The translations under genes were made by a program, and so were the position numbers. From contig CP099427.1 in NCBI GenBank assembly GCA_024114885.1, positions 1,240,001-1,304,000 on the forward strand: a stretch of 64,000 bases of DNA, in the 5' to 3' direction. The notes below the pieces were generated by a model. That model worked only from the letters and a program-made list of their open reading frames with translations. It did not search any database and was not told where the DNA came from. Positions within the stretch are counted from its first letter, which is position 1. Each line of letters starts with the position of its first letter. This stretch comes from Septoria linicola. Taxonomy: Eukaryota; Ascomycota; Dothideomycetes; Mycosphaerellales; Mycosphaerellaceae. This document shows positions 45,069 through 54,941 of this stretch, piece after piece.

Positions 45069-46045
45069 CTAGGACTGGAAGAATGGATGTGCTTGTATTG
45101 CCTCAATCGGGATACGCTCCCAGCAGACGTTGGGAAAGCGTTCATCGTGCAGCTTCGCTTTGTCGGCTGTGGGTGTCAGACAGAACAGTTCAGTTATGCC
45201 AGCTCGCAAAATGTTATTCTCAAGTGCTTTGGCATAATTGAGACCAACTTGTTCCACTCCGTGGCTGTCGCACGAGTATGTGAAGCGACCACCCATATCT
45301 TTGAACTCCTAGTCAAGTTAGTGAAGAGTCGCTAGACACACTCTGCGCAACTTACCTTGCATATCTCGCTTTGCGGGTAAGCCTCGACCATGCCTTTTCT
45401 CAATGCACTAGTATTGAGCTCGAGCACGCCGCCATAGCTGGCGATGAATTTGAGATTCCTTTCGATCTTGTTCCAGATCTGCGGCCATGTACGAAAACTG
45501 CGATCTGGCTCATCGCCCTTGAGTCGGATGAGATCAAAATGCCCGACAAGTGGAGGCTGCAATGCCTTCAGCATTTCGTATTGTGAATCAAAGTAGTCCT
45601 CATAGATACGCTCATCACTACCACCTGCGATGTCTCGTGCTTGGTGATACATGGCAGTGTCAAAATCGATAGGAATGGTATGCACATGGTGCACACTGCC
45701 CACGAAAAGATCTACGGGATACTTCTTGAGCAGATCTTGAATGAGCCCTAGAGAGTAGTCGCGAATCCACTCTCCTTCAAAGCCTACGAGCAGTTGAATT
45801 TGGCCTGCATAGGCCACTTGGAGACGCCGCGCTTCGGTGTAGAAATCGTCGTAAAGCTGTTCGAGAGTTGCCTTGGTATGCACTTGAGCTTCTTCCGGGT
45901 AGAAATCGACCTCCTCACGAGCAATGTGCTCGGTCATACAGAATGTCGACATCTTGAGACGAATGGCAGTCTGCACCACTTCTTCCAGGGTATTGGCGGC
46001 ATGACCGCAAAACTGGCCAGAGTGGGAGTGATGCGAGAAAGGCAT
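45069..46045 (-). CDS. HIS2: Histidinol-phosphatase (PHP family)
   Basis: Two exons, 46045-45356 and 45308-45069 (47-nt intron); 309 aa. It starts MPFSHHSHSGQFCGHA, the metal-binding N-terminus characteristic of HIS2-type histidinol-phosphatases. MTEHIAREEVDFYP, GFEGEWIRDYS, DLFVGSVHHVH, GHFDLIRL, LELNTSALRKG and YSCDSHGVEQVG follow, supplying the remaining His/Asp/Glu ligands of the trinuclear site. The enzyme removes phosphate from L-histidinol phosphate, the penultimate part of histidine biosynthesis, in the cytosol. The frame upstream of 46045 lacks an ATG. Complete and intact. Confidence 0.96.
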
Positions 46046-46514
46046 CGTGGGTGAGAGAGCGCACACACCAAGCAGAAAACTCGCAAGATCGGTAAGAGAG
46101 TTGTAATACTACCCGGTATGATAGCAGCTGCAATACTGTCCTTGTCAGCAGACGCAGAATCTACACGTGAGTAATGTCTTGTCTGCGTGTTGTTCCTGTG
46201 AGAGAGAGGCTTTTTCGCGAAAGCTGTTGATGTAATAATTCCCAGGCTACCATTGGAGGCAGAACAAGCTTTGATCCATCAACCAGCGACTCGGAATCGA
46301 GGACTAGACATCACCACAGCGAGCACAACATCATCACTAACAGATTGCCATAATACACATTCGCTAGCGTTGGCTGTCACGTTTCCGTCGTGAGCTGTGC
46401 ACTTCTCTTGTCACTGCCGCACTCATTTGCGACGTGCTCAGCACTCCAAGTCCAGCTTCGCAGCATTTATAAGCGACTTCCAAGAGATACAGCGCCGCAG
46501 TGCTCCAAACAACC
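46046..46514. other. Divergent intergenic region, HIS2 (-) / Chk2-type kinase (+)
   Basis: 469 bp. I saw no clear Gcn4/CPC1-type TGACTC element close to the HIS2 start. Nothing else assigned. Confidence 0.4.
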
Positions 46515-48663
46515 ATGTCGCCCCAAGATAACAGTTCTCTCAAGCGCGCAAGAGTAAGTGTCGACGACTGTGGCCGGATTTTGTGAAGCAATGAGGCTAA
46601 CATCGTGCTTTCCAGCAATCTACAGGCGAAGTCAACGACGAGCCCAAGAAGCCTCGAAGATCTGGTCGTCTGTCTGGGCCAGATGATGTGAAGCAAGGCC
46701 CGTTCCCTTCACCCATCACAAATCAAGACACCGCGTCCACAAATGGAACGTTCTCGCCCCCACCGTCAGATCGAACCCGCGAGACACGGACGCCTCCAGC
46801 AGGCAGCCCACCTCTATCGCAGCGCTTCGCTGGATTATCTTCGCCCATCGGTGACACGCAGCCATACTCGCAGTTCTTGACACCAGCGTCAGTGAACTAT
46901 GAAGTGGAGGACGAGGAAGGCGAAGGCGTCTGGGGCTACCTCGTGCCTGCAGCTGGCTTCGCCTCAGATACGCTCACGCTAAGGAAGCGCGCAGCATGCC
47001 CAGTGCCTCTTCACAGTACTGGTAAGCCGAGCGGACGTCAGAAGGTCAAGAAGGGAGAGTGGAAGAACCAAGAGGAAGATTACGAAGCAGAGAAGAGCTC
47101 GAACGGGGTTCCAGCAGGCGGCTACTTGATCGGTCGACATCCAGAATGTGACAAAATTGTGAAGAGCGCAACAGTGAGCAACAGACATTGCCTGGTCTTC
47201 TCAGAAAACAAATACGGCAGCACGACCGCCATACTCGAGGATCTGAGCGGGAACGGTACATACGTCAACGATCAACTGGTTGGTCGCAACAAGAGGCGCG
47301 AGTTGAAAGATGGTGACGAGATCTCCATTGTTGGTGAGGCCACATTCATCTTCAGATACCCACGAAAGATTGAGAATGGGAGTGGGTTCCGGCAGCAGTA
47401 CACAATACAAGGCCAACTCGGCAAAGGACACTTCGCGACCGTCTTCCTCTGCCTCGAAAAGTGCAGTGGTATGCGCTACGCCGTCAAGAAGTTTGAGAAG
47501 CGAAGCGGGCCGGGCGAGAAGAGCAAGGTGGAAGGCCTTCAGCAAGAGATTGCTGTGCTCATGGGCGTCAGTCATCCGAATGTGCTCTGCCTCAAAGACA
47601 CCTTCGATGAAACAGATGGAGTATACCTTGTCTTGGAGCTGGCAGCAGAGGGCGAGCTCTTCAACTGGATCGTCATGAAGCAGAAGCTCACGGAGGTGGA
47701 AACCCGGAAGCTGTTTGTGCAGCTGTTTCAGGGTATCAAATACCTCGTAAGTACTCATCGACTCAGCTATCTTTTCTGCCTTCGACTAACACTCTTCAGC
47801 ATGAGCGCAACATTGTCCATCGAGACATCAAGCCAGAAAACATTCTGCTGGTCGACAAAGAGCTCAACATCAAGATTGCCGACTTCGGGTTAGCCAAAAT
47901 CATTGGCGAGGAGTCCTTCACAACGACACTTTGCGGCACGCCTTCATATGTCGCGCCCGAAATCCTCGAACAGACCAATCGCCGACGATACACACGCGCA
48001 GTTGATGTCTGGAGTCTGGGCGTTGTGCTGTATATCTGTCTTTGTGGCTTCCCGCCGTTCTCTGATGAGCTTTACTCGCAGGAGAACCCTTACACACTGA
48101 GCCAGCAGATCAAGATGGGCCGCTTCGATTATCCGTCGCCATACTGGGATTCAGTCGGAGACCCAGCACTGGACCTGATCGACCGCATGCTCACTGTAGA
48201 TGTGGACAAGCGCATCACAATCGAAGAGTGTCTTGAGCACCCATGGATTACAGCACGCACCATCAACCCCACCGATAGTACCGATGGCTTGACTGGTGCG
48301 ATCAGTAATCTTGATTTCTCCATGCGCAAGCCACAGCGCGAGCGGACCATGTTGGCATCCATTAACGATGTCAAAGTCTCGCGTGTAATTGATACACAAG
48401 CAGACGCGCCACCGGTCAAAGTATGGGAGAAGAACTCGCAGTCTCGCTTTCTCACACAGCGTCCAGCGAGTCAGTCGAAGGTGAAGAAAACCAAGGGCCA
48501 CGTCGAGCAGACCGTCGAGCCCGCGCCTGATGCAGCACGCGATCCCAGGGAGTTCATGGAAATGGGAGGCAAGGGTGATCAGGTTCTGTTTGACACACCT
48601 CAGAACGGTGATAGCGTGTATCCCGACGAGACTATTAAGGCTGGAGCGACACGAGGGGACTAG
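46515..48663 (+). CDS. RAD53: FHA-domain checkpoint kinase (Chk2/Rad53/Cds1 family)
   Basis: Three exons: 46515-46553, 46616-47746 and 47800-48663; 677 aa. The N-terminus has an SQ/TQ cluster (LSQRF and DTQPYSQF within about 25 residues), the usual site of ATM/ATR phosphorylation. An FHA domain follows (about 180-255: YLIGRHPECD, SNRHC, DLSGNGTYVND), then a kinase domain (about 274-540) with GQLGKGHFATV, AVKKF, HRDIKPENILL, DFGLAKIIG, TPSYVAPE and GVVLYICLCGFPPFSD. The C-terminal tail is disordered with more SQ/TQ sites and basic patches. One FHA domain, as in Cds1/Chk2, rather than the two of yeast Rad53. It acts in the nucleus in the DNA damage and replication checkpoint. Confidence 0.92.
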
Positions 48664-48912
48664 AGGCGATCAGGCTGTTCAAAGGCAGAACATGTGCAAT
48701 GATTTGTGAAAATGGGAGGCGTTGTGCAATGGGACATACAGGACTTCGCGGGTAATACCCTCGAGATCTTCGACAGCGGTCCGACTAAGAATGAGATGTA
48801 TCATATGGGAAATGTTCAGTTGTAATGAGTGTGCAGTGCCGGTGTCTATCTCTTTCACGTGCTGACGCGCCGCTTCCGCGTCTGCGCTCCACAACAGCAA
48901 TGTTGCACAAGG

Positions 48913-50390
48913 ATGTTCATCGCCTATCAACTTCTGGCAACCGCAACTTCGCGATCATGTACACTCCCATTCTCTATCGCGTGTCGAGGCGCTGTCAATG
49001 GCATGTTTTCCATCACCGTGACGACTGCCATGCTGCTGAAACCATCCCGCCTGGCGCGCGAAGCGTGCTCAAAGGCAAGATGTTGCCGCCCTAACTCCAG
49101 TAGGTCGATTCACAAGTCCGCTTCAAGGCGTAGCAATATATTAGATGGCCAAAGAGTGCCCAATCCATTCGCGCAGACACGCCTGCCAGGTTCATTGAAG
49201 CCTACAGTTCAGATACGAAATGACGGAGAACCAATCGGCGCACCGACTGCGGCAAACCCCTGCGAACCGGCTCGATTCAATGGCAAGGAGGCCGTGTCAC
49301 AATGGCTCCGCGAGCAGCAGGGTAGCAAGCACTCGGCGCAGTGGGATGAATCCTTCCCTCTCGATAATGTCCGCGATGTCCGCGATGTGTCGCACTTCGA
49401 GGCGCTCGCACGAGAAGGCAAGGCAGGGGCGCCCGAAGCTATGTTGCTTCTTGCAAGATCACAGATGAAGCTGGAAGCAGAGTCGCTGTCCGGACGGAAA
49501 CGTCTTGCTGCCAAAGTCAAGGCGTCGCGTATTCTCGCTTGGGTCATGCAAACAGATCGACGATCCTGGGATGTCATACTCCCGCGTGACTTCATAAATG
49601 TCCTTACGTGGCACCTGGAAGCTGAAGAACGCAGCGATATTGCTTTACGCTGGATCTCCGAATCGTGCGCCAATGCCGACTGGCGAGCCGGCGCTGTCAA
49701 GTCATACAATCCACATCATCGAGATGGTAACGTAAGGTGGCCGGCCCGCATGCTATAGATGCTCCTGAGGTCAAGATGATCTGGTCGGGTGGCAGCGTGG
49801 ATGGCGCTCTGGAACCTCTTATATCGACCTCAAGAGGGCCAATATTGGAATATTGCATGCATCATGCAAGAAGTTTCTTTGAGCCTATCACGATCCAAAT
49901 GCTGGGCACACTCTGCTCGGACCAGACACCTCCCTGCGAGCCTCGCCTCTTCGATCAGTATCGCCAGTGCATCATAACCCATAGCAGAGCATGGACGCTG
50001 AAACGCTCAGCTGGTAGGCGGGAATTGCATCTGGCCATGCTTGCACTCTACCATCCAACGCGAGCTGATCCCGATCCACTGCTTCAACTGTGTCAACGGC
50101 AGGACGAGCTCGTCTTCGGAGGTCATGGGGACAAGGCGGCACAGAACATGGCTGACCGCGTCTTGAGAGCCGCATACCTGCTTCGATTGAAGGGAAGGTT
50201 CACGGATGCTGCACTGATGGAGGAAAGGAGTCGAGAACTGCATGAAAAGCCTTGGAACATGCGTAGGCGACTTTACGCTATCTGGCGCAGGGACCCCAAG
50301 CTGGCTGCCTTGCACGCTCAAAGCTCGTACACGAAAGACTTCGAGGCTTTCACAGCTGTGAAAGGTAGTTCCTGGTCGAGCACGACTTAG
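48913..50390 (+). CDS. Helical-repeat protein of unknown function, possibly mitochondrial
   Basis: The frame from ATG 48913 (other in-frame ATGs at 49003 and 49030) is rich in Arg, Ser, Cys and Ala for 70 residues, like a presequence. It then becomes an acidic/basic helical protein (AVSQWLREQQGSKHSAQWDE; EAMLLLARSQMKLEAESLSG). At 49727 the frame must change. Either a 32-nt intron (gtaacg...ctatag, 49727-49758, phase-correct) or a one-base indel joins it to DAPEVKMIWSGGSVDGALE and on to the stop at 50388-50390. With the intron the product is about 481 aa. The C-terminal part (AARVLRAAYLLRLKGRF-like helices) suggests TPR/Sel1-type repeats. No family named. Confidence 0.6.
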
Positions 50391-50972
50391 ATCCCAGAAT
50401 TACGAGGCGCTTTCTTGCAATTATCAGCAGTCTCGTTGTCGTGCATGCAGTCGTAATGCTCGATTGCTCTCACAACCATCCTGGACGATGAGAACTGTCC
50501 GAACGGACTCGAAGGCTTACGCCGATCTCACGGCGACTGTTTCAAGGTGGCGGGTGCAATCGTAAGTCTGCGAGGCTTCTCTTTTGGTACGACTGTACTC
50601 CAAGAATTGGGGTTATCTATCTTTACAATGCCGCTAAGTTCAGTGGTGGCCGCATGTGGCTGCTTGTGAAAACACAGCACATCACAGTGGCAGTGAGCTC
50701 TTTAGCAGCGCGTGCGTGCTTGTGATTTCCCATTCGGCCAGAGGAGTACACGGCAGACCTGCCTCAAGTACAATCCGGCAAAGCGAAGCCACAGAAACCA
50801 GTGAGATTGAGTTCTAGACTACCATTCTACAGGGAGGGGTAACACATGGCAAGCAGACGTCACTGCTTCAAGGTAAACAACAGCACAATTCTAAAGCTCA
50901 TATCACTTCTGTAGTTCCTGCCATCTAAACACTAATCACATACTCACACTGCTACACAAATTGAGAGTCATC
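50391..50972. other. Intergenic, 0.6 kb
   Basis: 3' UTR of the helical-repeat gene and the A/C-rich leader of the epoxide hydrolase. Nothing else seen. Confidence 0.4.
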
Positions 50973-52070
50973 ATGACCGCACAACAGATCTCAAACATGG
51001 ACAAGCTCGAGCACAGGTCGATCATTACAGAACCATACAATCTTACCTACAGCTATTATCTCTCTCCCAATTTTAATCAGAAACTAAGCAAAGATGTGCC
51101 AACGCTCATGTTCCTGCACGGCTACCCAGACGATGCCTACATGTGGGCTGGCGCAATTCCAACATTCCTAGATCTGCCATATCCTTTTATCGTTCTCGAT
51201 CTTCTTGGCTTCGGACACTCATCGAAACCCTCCGACGCACAATACTACAACTACCGAGCTCAAGCGAACAGTATCGCTCAAATACTTGATCGCGAGAAGG
51301 TGCCCAACAATGTCATTCCAATCGGCCACGACTGGGGCTCCGCTACATCGCAACGCTTCTATCTCTACCACAAAGACCGCTGCATCGGATTGAGCTTGCT
51401 CAGCCTAGCGTATCAAGTCCCCAGCTCCGAGAGATTTGACCTCAAGACTGCAAATGTACAAACAGAGAAACGCTTTGGATATCCTCAATGGGAGTACTGG
51501 AACTTCTTTACGCGACCTGATGCTGCGAATCTTATGAGGCAGAATCTGGAGAGGTTTTACGATGTCAACCATGGTCTATACATTTCAGATAAGCCTGGCG
51601 AGGAAGGACGAGATATCTGGATGCGAGAAATGTTCTGCGTGCCCAATGCTATGGACGACTATGTGGAGGGCAAGGGCAAGTGGAGTGGAGGCAAGCGTGT
51701 TGAGCTGAAACCATATGCAAAAGACCCTGTGCTTCTGCAGAGATTCAAGGGAAGAATGAGCAGGGACGGTTTTGAGGGACCTGTGCAGTATTATCATTCA
51801 CTGAAGAACAATACGATGATAGATGATGAGAAGGCATTGGTGGAGAAGAAAGATGGCACGAAGATTGAGGTGCCGTTGCTGTATATCGGGCAGACGGGAG
51901 ACTGGGTCTGCAGGACAGATCTGATGGTCGATGCAAAGGAGGCGGGTCTGGTACAGGATGTCGAAGAGAAAGTTGTTGATGGTGGTCATTGGATTTTGTA
52001 CGAGAAGCCGGAGGAAATCGCCGCTACGCTGAAAGAGTGGTTGGTGAGGAAGTTCCCAGTGAAGGCGTAG
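50973..52070 (+). CDS. Epoxide hydrolase, alpha/beta-hydrolase fold
   Basis: Single exon, 365 aa, from ATG 50973. Markers of soluble epoxide hydrolases: HGYPDDAYMW (oxyanion HGxP motif), LDLLGFGHSSKP, nucleophile elbow GHDWGS with Asp as nucleophile, and the C-terminal catalytic His in VVDGGHWILYEKPEE. An Asp/Glu acid is expected near TGDWVCRTD. A cap domain (about 190-280) contains Tyr residues (QYYHSLKN) that could polarise the epoxide. No signal peptide or anchor, so probably cytosolic. It hydrates epoxides to diols; the substrate may be lipid, xenobiotic or a secondary metabolite. Haloalkane dehalogenase is the alternative, less likely because of the HGYP motif. Confidence 0.88.
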   Translation: MTAQQISNMDKLEHRSIITEPYNLTYSYYLSPNFNQKLSKDVPTLMFLHGYPDDAYMWAGAIPTFLDLPYPFIVLDLLGFGHSSKPSDAQYYNYRAQANSIAQILDREKVPNNVIPIGHDWGSATSQRFYLYHKDRCIGLSLLSLAYQVPSSERFDLKTANVQTEKRFGYPQWEYWNFFTRPDAANLMRQNLERFYDVNHGLYISDKPGEEGRDIWMREMFCVPNAMDDYVEGKGKWSGGKRVELKPYAKDPVLLQRFKGRMSRDGFEGPVQYYHSLKNNTMIDDEKALVEKKDGTKIEVPLLYIGQTGDWVCRTDLMVDAKEAGLVQDVEEKVVDGGHWILYEKPEEIAATLKEWLVRKFPVKA

Positions 52071-52209
52071 GCAGCCATACGTATGCTTTCCCGCTGCACA
52101 AGATCGTGCTCTCGGAACTCTTCCTCCAACGCTAGCTCATCGCTGTTCTGATGACCGAATGAATCCACTCCTTCGCTCAAGCCATAGCGCGCTAGTCTAG
52201 GCAAGGCGC

Positions 52210-52852
52210 TCATCTTGGGAAGACGCGACCAAAGCCATATTCCATCGCAGCGATTTGCCTGCACTCAGCCGAAGCTAGAAACTCATCGACGGAACGAGTG
52301 ACTAGTGCTCCATAGTGAAATAAAAGCCTTACGCGAAAACGGCTGCCATCCGGGAGCTTAGTCGCGAGAGCAGCAGGGTGCTTTACAGGGACTCCTGGTA
52401 TATCAAGACACGGAGATTGATTTGTAACCACCATCTTTCTCCAGCTTGCTTCTGGACAGCCCACCGGATGCCATTGCGGCGGGTTGAAGTTGATGAAGAT
52501 GTCACCGTCTACGGGCGACTGAGGCAACGCCAATATGTTGAAGCGGCGCGGGATGTGCTTGGGGATTGGAGGAGCTTCCGGGTCCGATGGAAAGAATAGC
52601 GAGAACTGGATGATGGCGTTCCGTTTGATCAGGTCGCGCCAAGTGGTGTTGACACGCTGAGCCACGAGGAGAGTCCGTAGGTCTCCAGAGGTAGCTTCAT
52701 GATCCTCGACGATGCAGAGCAGGATCTGTTCAAGCAGCTCGATTGTGCCAACGACGCGCTGAACGGCGGAGAGATCACTCGGCATCTAGAAGATCTGTCA
52801 GCATTGATTGTCTTGCTCGTAATGGCCATTCGGGACTTACATGCGCCGCCAT
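52210..52852 (-). CDS. F-box-like protein, tandem copy A
   Basis: Two exons: 52852-52841 (12 nt, MAAH) and 52785-52210; 195 aa. The 55-nt intron is near-consensus (gtaagt, GCTGAC branch, ctag). The alternative is to start at the ATG that begins exon 2. The F-box-like part is VVGTIELLEQILLCI, then LLVAQRVNTTWRDLIKRNAI (residues about 15-60). The remainder contains FNPPQWHP and EASWRKMVV, both shared with the neighbouring gene at 53269-53961. The fold is expected to link an unknown target to Skp1 and cullin. A short orphan adaptor of this type is common in Dothideomycetes but uncharacterised. Confidence 0.7.
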
Positions 52853-53268
52853 GTTCGGCCGTGTGCTTTCTCTCTGATGGTATTCTTGTGGATGGACGTG
52901 TGACAACAAAGGTAGAATGGTGAGATCGCGACATTTCGATACGCGGACGGAACGTTCCCACTAGCGTTGTTCGAGTGAGCCTGCAGCTTCACTTCAACTT
53001 GCAGCACGCAGTTGCGTAAGAAACTATACCCCCTCCTTGACCTAGCAACTTCGTTTCACTGGACCGGCGCCCTACCGACCAAGATACTGGCTGCACGTCA
53101 GACTTGTCCAGGCTGTAACTCAGACATTGTGTACCGGCACAATAACCCCAAGTTCGTCCGCAAGTCTTCGAAATTCCAGCTTCACTTCAGCTCACGGCAC
53201 GCGTGGCATCTGTGCTGCACCGGCAGCTCCTGCGCGATGCACATTTCATCGTCACAGACGTCCTTTCC
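52853..53268. other. Spacer between the two tandem F-box-like genes
   Basis: 416 bp. It contains the leader of copy A and the 3' end of copy B. No other feature was noticed. Confidence 0.4.
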
Positions 53269-53961
53269 CTACTCATCACAGCGTCGAAAGTCGCCACTCT
53301 GCCCAGCAAGCTTTCTGGCCTTATCAAGCAGCATGCCGACAGTCATAGCAGCTGTACACCACACCATCGCAACCTGGACGCCATCCACCGCTACCGTAAT
53401 CGCGAACTTGTCGTGACTTGCCGAAGCCACGAGCATCTTCCGCCAACTTGCTGGGCCACGGCTGCCTGTATTCAGCTCGTGGTGTGTGAAGCTGAGCGTG
53501 CATTTGCTCGGCTGAATCGGCCAGAGCATCGGGTTGAAGCGCACGAATATCTTATCGCTACTGCCGAAAGTAGATTTTGTTGGCCCATCGCCCGGCATAA
53601 ACCACATCAGCCGCTGCAGTCTCTTATTGCGCTTTACTGTTGCGTGCCAGGTTCTGTTCACCTGACCTGCTCGGGATAATGCCAGGGTTGTCTTCAGGTT
53701 GCTCCTGGAAGCCATCAACGAGAGTATTCGATCAAGCAGTTCGGCAGTCTGCAGCACTCGATCGGCAGGAGTGGGCAACTGTACTCAATCAGCACTGTCG
53801 AGCGTTGTCTTTTGCGGATGGTCATATGTTACCATTTCCTGGGCGTCCTCGAACGAATCGACCTCATCGGAGCTTGCGCAATCGTCACCAGCATCGCCAT
53901 ACTTCTCAATGCCGGTGAGCGAGTCACGGCGCATCATTCGCTTTCTCGACATAGTACCCAT
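53269..53961 (-). CDS. F-box-like protein, tandem copy B
   Basis: Two exons, 53961-53833 and 53778-53269 (54-nt intron: gtaaca, GCTGAT branch, tacag); 212 aa. The exon-2 frame has no ATG before it, which makes exon 1 necessary. Exon 1 is a charged leader (MGTMSRKRMMRRDSLTG, then acidic). The F-box-like segment is LQTAELLDRILSLMASRSN and SRAGQVNRTWHATVKRNKRL. It shares FNPMLWP and PASWRKMLV with copy A, in the same order and spacing, so the two are old tandem duplicates. Same presumed role as SCF adaptor; no target known. Confidence 0.7.
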
Positions 53962-54941
53962 GTTAGAGCTAGTCAACTTCGCCTCGAGCAGGATCGATTC
54001 GCTGTGCTTGAAATGTGAGATGTGGTGGGTGTAGACCAGCAGACATGCTATTGTCGGAGAGGTTGCGCAATGCCCTATTGTCTGCCTTGTGAAGCACACA
54101 AGTGAGTCTAAGCATTGACCAGCTTTGTGTGAATGAAGCCGAATTGCAGCGGCTGCTCTGACTGGCTGCAATTTTCTAGGCTCGCACGATCAACATCGCC
54201 TACTTCACTTCCTGTCCTGATTTAGGCAGCCGTCAAAGGACTTTCACCTCACAGTGTGCGCGCTATGCAGCAGCTTACCTGCTCCATGACGTTCTGAGCC
54301 TGGCCTTCCAGTCGCTCGATTCTCGCTGCAAAAGTAGATGCCCCAGGCCTACATCAGTGATCAATTGGAAATAGTCGAAATTTGTGCTCAAAAGAGCTTC
54401 GCATCACACGTTTCGTTTCATCGCGCTCGCTAGCTATACTCATACACAGGCTTCAAGCCTCAAGTTCCGTAGATAAAACACAATAGAAGCATGCCTCGCT
54501 CCTGGCCTCAACCGTTTGGAAGGGACTATCCCAGGTAGAAGCTGTCGAGTTAGCCTAATGGCTCACTCAAGAGACCAATCAAAGTTGATCATGCACCCAT
54601 TGTCTGCGCCCAGCGCCTGTGGTTCAACTTGGTGGTGAAAGAACTCTCGCTCGCTGACACAAAGGAAGTTCGAGAGGGGTATATCAACGCCATCGCGCCC
54701 TCGCCGCAAGCGCAACAATTGGGGTATCCGGAAAGAGTGATCGATTCAAGAAGGTAGTAGCGCGATTGACGGCATATGCCGGGCGTATGCTGGTGCTGGT
54801 ACTGGCAGGCTTCCGTATCGGCGTCTTCATACTGACAACGCAAGTGCACAACTTATGCTGGCGTTGAGACATCCCTTTCGTGAGCACCTTCCAACGTATC
54901 AACGATGGTAGACGCTACAGGCAGCATCATGGTATCTCTGC
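53962..54941. other. Intergenic, 1 kb, no gene seen
   Basis: Upstream of copy B and downstream of the RhoGAP gene. Frames at 54589-54902 have no convincing starts or motifs. Confidence 0.4.

Noticed and set aside
53962..54171. N-terminal part of the 128-codon minus-strand frame 53785-54171
   Set aside because: Begins with a non-ATG codon; only the part from ATG 53961 to 53833 is used, as exon 1 of F-box-like copy B.
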